The position numbers were made by a program, and so were the translations under genes. A stretch of 33,764 nt of DNA from Candidatus Aminicenantota bacterium (GTDB lineage: Bacteria > Acidobacteriota > Aminicenantia > Aminicenantales > Aminicenantaceae): assembly GCA_020348385.1 (NCBI GenBank), contig CP070750.1:1524751-1558514 (forward strand), given 5' to 3'. Below the pieces are notes generated by a model. It made no database searches. It was given only the letters and a program-made list of their open reading frames with translations, and had not been told where the DNA came from. Shown here piece after piece: positions 31,292 to 33,764 of the stretch (the first letter of the stretch is position 1; every line of letters starts with the position of its first letter).

Positions 31292-33764
31292 ATGAGGGGA
31301 AAACAGATACTCTTTTTTTCGTTGTTGGTTATCGCAGTCGTAGCGATTGCGGGAATTCCGACAAAATCTCAACTTTACGAAATAAATGCCAATGGGGACC
31401 CGGATCTCATAGCGGGTCGCAATGTGAACATGGTCTCGGGCACGATATTGCCAGATGGAGATCCCTATCTTCAGCGTCAAAACGAGCCGTCCATCGCTGT
31501 TTCCACACGAAATCCTCTGCATCTTCTGGCAGGGGCCAATGATTACAGAACAGTCGACATTCCATTCTCGGAAGGTGAATTGCCCGGCCAAATGCAGAAC
31601 CAGGCAACTGGAGATGCTTGGTTGGGCGTTTTCAAGTCGTTGGACGGAGGTGAGTCATGGACATCCACACTTCTCGATGGGTACCCCCAGCAAAACAACA
31701 GCAGCAGTCCTTTAGATGGTTATGAAGCTGCGGCCGATCCTGTGGTCCGTGCCGGGACCAACGGTCTGTTTTTTTACAGCGGGATTGTTTTCAACCGGTC
31801 GGAGCCGATAAACAGTGCGGTGTTTGTGGCCCGGTTCATCGACAACAACAACGATGAAGAAGGCGATCCCATCCAGCGCATCGATACGACAATTATCGAT
31901 GCTTTGGAGGGAGGCCGATTCAAAGACAAGCCCTGGATCGCTGTCGATATTCCGGAGAATAAGGCCAAAAACATCACTATTGACGGACAGAAAATCCCGA
32001 AGAGCAATGTCTATATTGTTTACAGCGTGTTCAAAGAAGTGGAGGGAGAACAACAGAGCGAAATCCTTTTCTGCAGGTCCACCGACTGCGGAAACACCTG
32101 GGAAGAACCTATTATCCTCAGCACAGGCCATAATTTGAATCAAGGAGCCACGATCGCTGTGGATCCTCGAGGTAATGGGCACGTTTTTGTGGCTTGGCGG
32201 CGCTTCACCTCTGGAGCAGGGCAATCAGCACAGTCCAATGCCATTGTCCTCGCCAGATCGACCAACGAAGGGAAAGAATTCCCCGATGTCGTCGAAGTCA
32301 CGGAATTGCCTGGCCCCTTCGATCAGCCCACAACAGATCATGTTACTTCTCCATTGGGCACATCTTTTCGCACGAACAGCTATCCTTCCATGACTATTGA
32401 CCACAAGGGGAGAATCTACATCGCTTGGGCCCAGCGTGGAATGGACCCGGCTTTTTTAAATGATTCCCGTGTGTTGATCGCCACATCGAAAGATGGATTT
32501 GTTTGGACGACTCCTATGACGATAGAAACTTCAATACTTGCTGCCATAAATAGTGAATGCTATCAGTTCATGCCGTCCATCACTTTTGCTGGCAGCAGAT
32601 TAATCCTTGCTTGGTATGACACACGGTACGATTATTGTGATGACTACATTCCTCCCGATTATATCAGTGATTCTGGCAATATCCGCCACACCATCGATGT
32701 GCGTGTTGCTCAAGGGATGACGGGAGAATTTCCTGTATTTCAGCCATCTGTCCAAGTCTCCCGGTATCTCTGGGCGATGTGGGAAAGCAGCCCAGGAAAT
32801 TATTATTTTAGTCAGGTTCAGTTCAATCCTCCCAACTACCCGCTGTTCAAGGGAGGGATTGTTCCGTTTCATGGCGATTATATCGATATTGCTCCATCCC
32901 CACCGCTTGTCCTAACCCCGAATGGCAAATGGCGTTTTAACACCAAACCTACCGATTCCCAGCAATTCCACCTTGCCTGGACGGATAACCGGGATGTGCG
33001 TCCACCTGATGATGGATTATGGACGGCATATAATCCTCCGGAATCTTCTCAGTCTTTTTCCCAATCCCAGTTTTTGATACAGACTCCATGTACAGTTGCG
33101 GAAAATACAGGAATGCGCAACCAAAATATCTACACATCTTTGATTACATCCGTGATGGAAGCGGGATCTCCCGGAAACAACAAACCTTTGGGAACACTCG
33201 GTACCAACCCCGCTACTGGGGAATTGATTCCCCGGGCTTTTGTCATTTTTGTCAAAAATCCCACCGAAGATATAAGGCATTACCGCATGGAAATAACGGA
33301 GGGACCTGCCCACGGCACAGCGTCATTCCTCGAGTTCGACATACTGGAGGAGATCGATGTGTCCATCGCTCCCTTTTCGTCCATATCTAGGCCCTTGTTT
33401 GTCACATCGTCTGACGAAAATGATACGGTAACGGTCGAAGTCTTTGAGATCGACGAGCTCGGCGGAAGTCCAATTGCGGGTGGGGCCAGTAGCACGATCA
33501 TCATAAACCCGGATAAAACAAACCCGGATGTCACAGGAGATCTGGCCAATACCGAGACTCATGACCCAGATATATCCTCTCCGAATATCGTGAACTGGAC
33601 TTTGGTCAATCCCAATATCGTGAATCCCAACATTGTGAATCCCAACATTGTGAATCCGAATATCGTCAACCCCAACATTGTGAATCCCAACATAGTGAAC
33701 CCGAATATCGTCAATCCCAATATCGTCAATCCCAGCATAACCAATCCGAATATCGTCAACCCCA
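31292..33764 (+). CDS. Secreted BNR/sialidase-like protein with NPNIV repeat tail, 3' partial
   Basis: The frame is open from the ATG at 31292 (after GGGGAG) to the window end, at least 824 residues. It starts with a signal peptide (FFSLLVIAVVAIAG). The next ~500 residues contain Asp-box/BNR elements (SLDGGESW ~113, STDCGNTW ~260, TSKDGFVW ~398), as in sialidase-type six-bladed propellers. They are interleaved with WxAxxxxR-like strands (IYIAWAQRG). No full set of sialidase active-site arginines is evident, so the fold is better supported than the activity. A beta-rich region (~650-760) precedes a C-terminal run of NPNIV pentapeptides from residue 773. The protein is probably on the cell surface or released (inference). 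Confidence 0.8.
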   Translation, partial: MRGKQILFFSLLVIAVVAIAGIPTKSQLYEINANGDPDLIAGRNVNMVSGTILPDGDPYLQRQNEPSIAVSTRNPLHLLAGANDYRTVDIPFSEGELPGQMQNQATGDAWLGVFKSLDGGESWTSTLLDGYPQQNNSSSPLDGYEAAADPVVRAGTNGLFFYSGIVFNRSEPINSAVFVARFIDNNNDEEGDPIQRIDTTIIDALEGGRFKDKPWIAVDIPENKAKNITIDGQKIPKSNVYIVYSVFKEVEGEQQSEILFCRSTDCGNTWEEPIILSTGHNLNQGATIAVDPRGNGHVFVAWRRFTSGAGQSAQSNAIVLARSTNEGKEFPDVVEVTELPGPFDQPTTDHVTSPLGTSFRTNSYPSMTIDHKGRIYIAWAQRGMDPAFLNDSRVLIATSKDGFVWTTPMTIETSILAAINSECYQFMPSITFAGSRLILAWYDTRYDYCDDYIPPDYISDSGNIRHTIDVRVAQGMTGEFPVFQPSVQVSRYLWAMWESSPGNYYFSQVQFNPPNYPLFKGGIVPFHGDYIDIAPSPPLVLTPNGKWRFNTKPTDSQQFHLAWTDNRDVRPPDDGLWTAYNPPESSQSFSQSQFLIQTPCTVAENTGMRNQNIYTSLITSVMEAGSPGNNKPLGTLGTNPATGELIPRAFVIFVKNPTEDIRHYRMEITEGPAHGTASFLEFDILEEIDVSIAPFSSISRPLFVTSSDENDTVTVEVFEIDELGGSPIAGGASSTIIINPDKTNPDVTGDLANTETHDPDISSPNIVNWTLVNPNIVNPNIVNPNIVNPNIVNPNIVNPNIVNPNIVNPNIVNPSITNPNIVNP
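33608..33764 (+). repeat. 15-bp tandem repeat encoding NPNIV pentapeptides
   Basis: Ten complete 15-bp units plus a partial one, running off the window end. Codons vary at third positions (AAT/AAC, CCC/CCG, ATC/ATT/ATA, GTG/GTC) while the peptide stays NPNIV, except one NPSIT unit. This points to selection on the peptide rather than recent slippage. A diverged PNIVN-WTLV unit precedes it at 33581. Confidence 0.9.

Noticed and set aside
33559..33759. Minus-strand frame with GLTIFGFTMLG repeats
   Set aside because: It is the reverse complement of the NPNIV repeat; a repeat in one frame makes repeats in all frames, and there is no start signal.
33600..33764. CRISPR-like array
   Set aside because: Units are 15 bp with no spacers, and they lie in a coding frame.

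Overview
The window looks like a chromosomal segment of an uncultured, diderm (Gram-negative type), probably anaerobic bacterium. The mix of genes suggests Candidatus Aminicenantes or a relative in the Acidobacteriota sphere: several exported S9/M20/amidohydrolase enzymes, a zinc-ribbon Ser/Thr kinase fused to a TolB-like propeller, a stand-alone FtsX/MacB-type permease, an RND/MMPL exporter, a Tat-exported DUF362 protein and an outer-membrane porin ending in Phe. The taxonomic guess is inference from gene content; there is no rRNA or other marker. Most starts have clear GGAGG-type ribosome binding sites, and many promoters read TTGAC-N17/18-(TGn)-TAnnnn.

Layout. 1-1.0 kb: the end of an AT-rich HEAT-like gene converging on a secreted SNase-fold protein that lacks catalytic residues. 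1.1-3.8 kb: a small MetH-activation-domain protein behind an S9 peptidase that is broken by a frameshifting deletion. 3.9-5.9 kb: a secreted protein made of two copies of one ~89-residue domain (sigma-54-like promoter) and a BAHD-type acyltransferase. 6.0-8.7 kb: an exported metallo-beta-lactamase-fold hydrolase and an exported M20 amidohydrolase. 8.75-11.4 kb: a highly structured leader, including a possible three-way-junction RNA, before a MacB/FtsX permease. 11.5-13.2 kb: a monohaem cytochrome c domain fused to an outer-membrane beta-barrel, followed by a small exported protein whose ribosome binding site can be locked in a hairpin. 13.2-18.3 kb: DUF362 protein and full-length HrpA-type helicase. 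18.3-19.4 kb: intergenic repeat copy A, then an apparently exported SAM methyltransferase (sigma-54-like promoter). 19.4-25.0 kb: membrane Ser/Thr kinase, serine hydrolase, and lipoprotein D-aminoacylase. 25.1-27.9 kb: RND/MMPL transporter. 27.9-31.0 kb: repeat copy B and an intact S9 peptidase. 31.3 kb to the end: a secreted BNR/sialidase-like protein whose C-terminus is a run of NPNIV pentapeptides and which runs off the window.

The genes are mostly single transcription units with their own promoters. Many products are exported and act on peptides, acylated amino acids or amides, which fits a scavenger of proteins and cell-wall debris. The most unusual items are the cytochrome-porin fusion (architecturally like, but apparently not homologous in its haem domain to, the iron oxidase Cyc2), the three-way-junction leader, the dispersed repeat with a compensatory hairpin change, the paired sigma-54-like promoters and the NPNIV tail. 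All calls were made by reading the sequence; no database search was possible.
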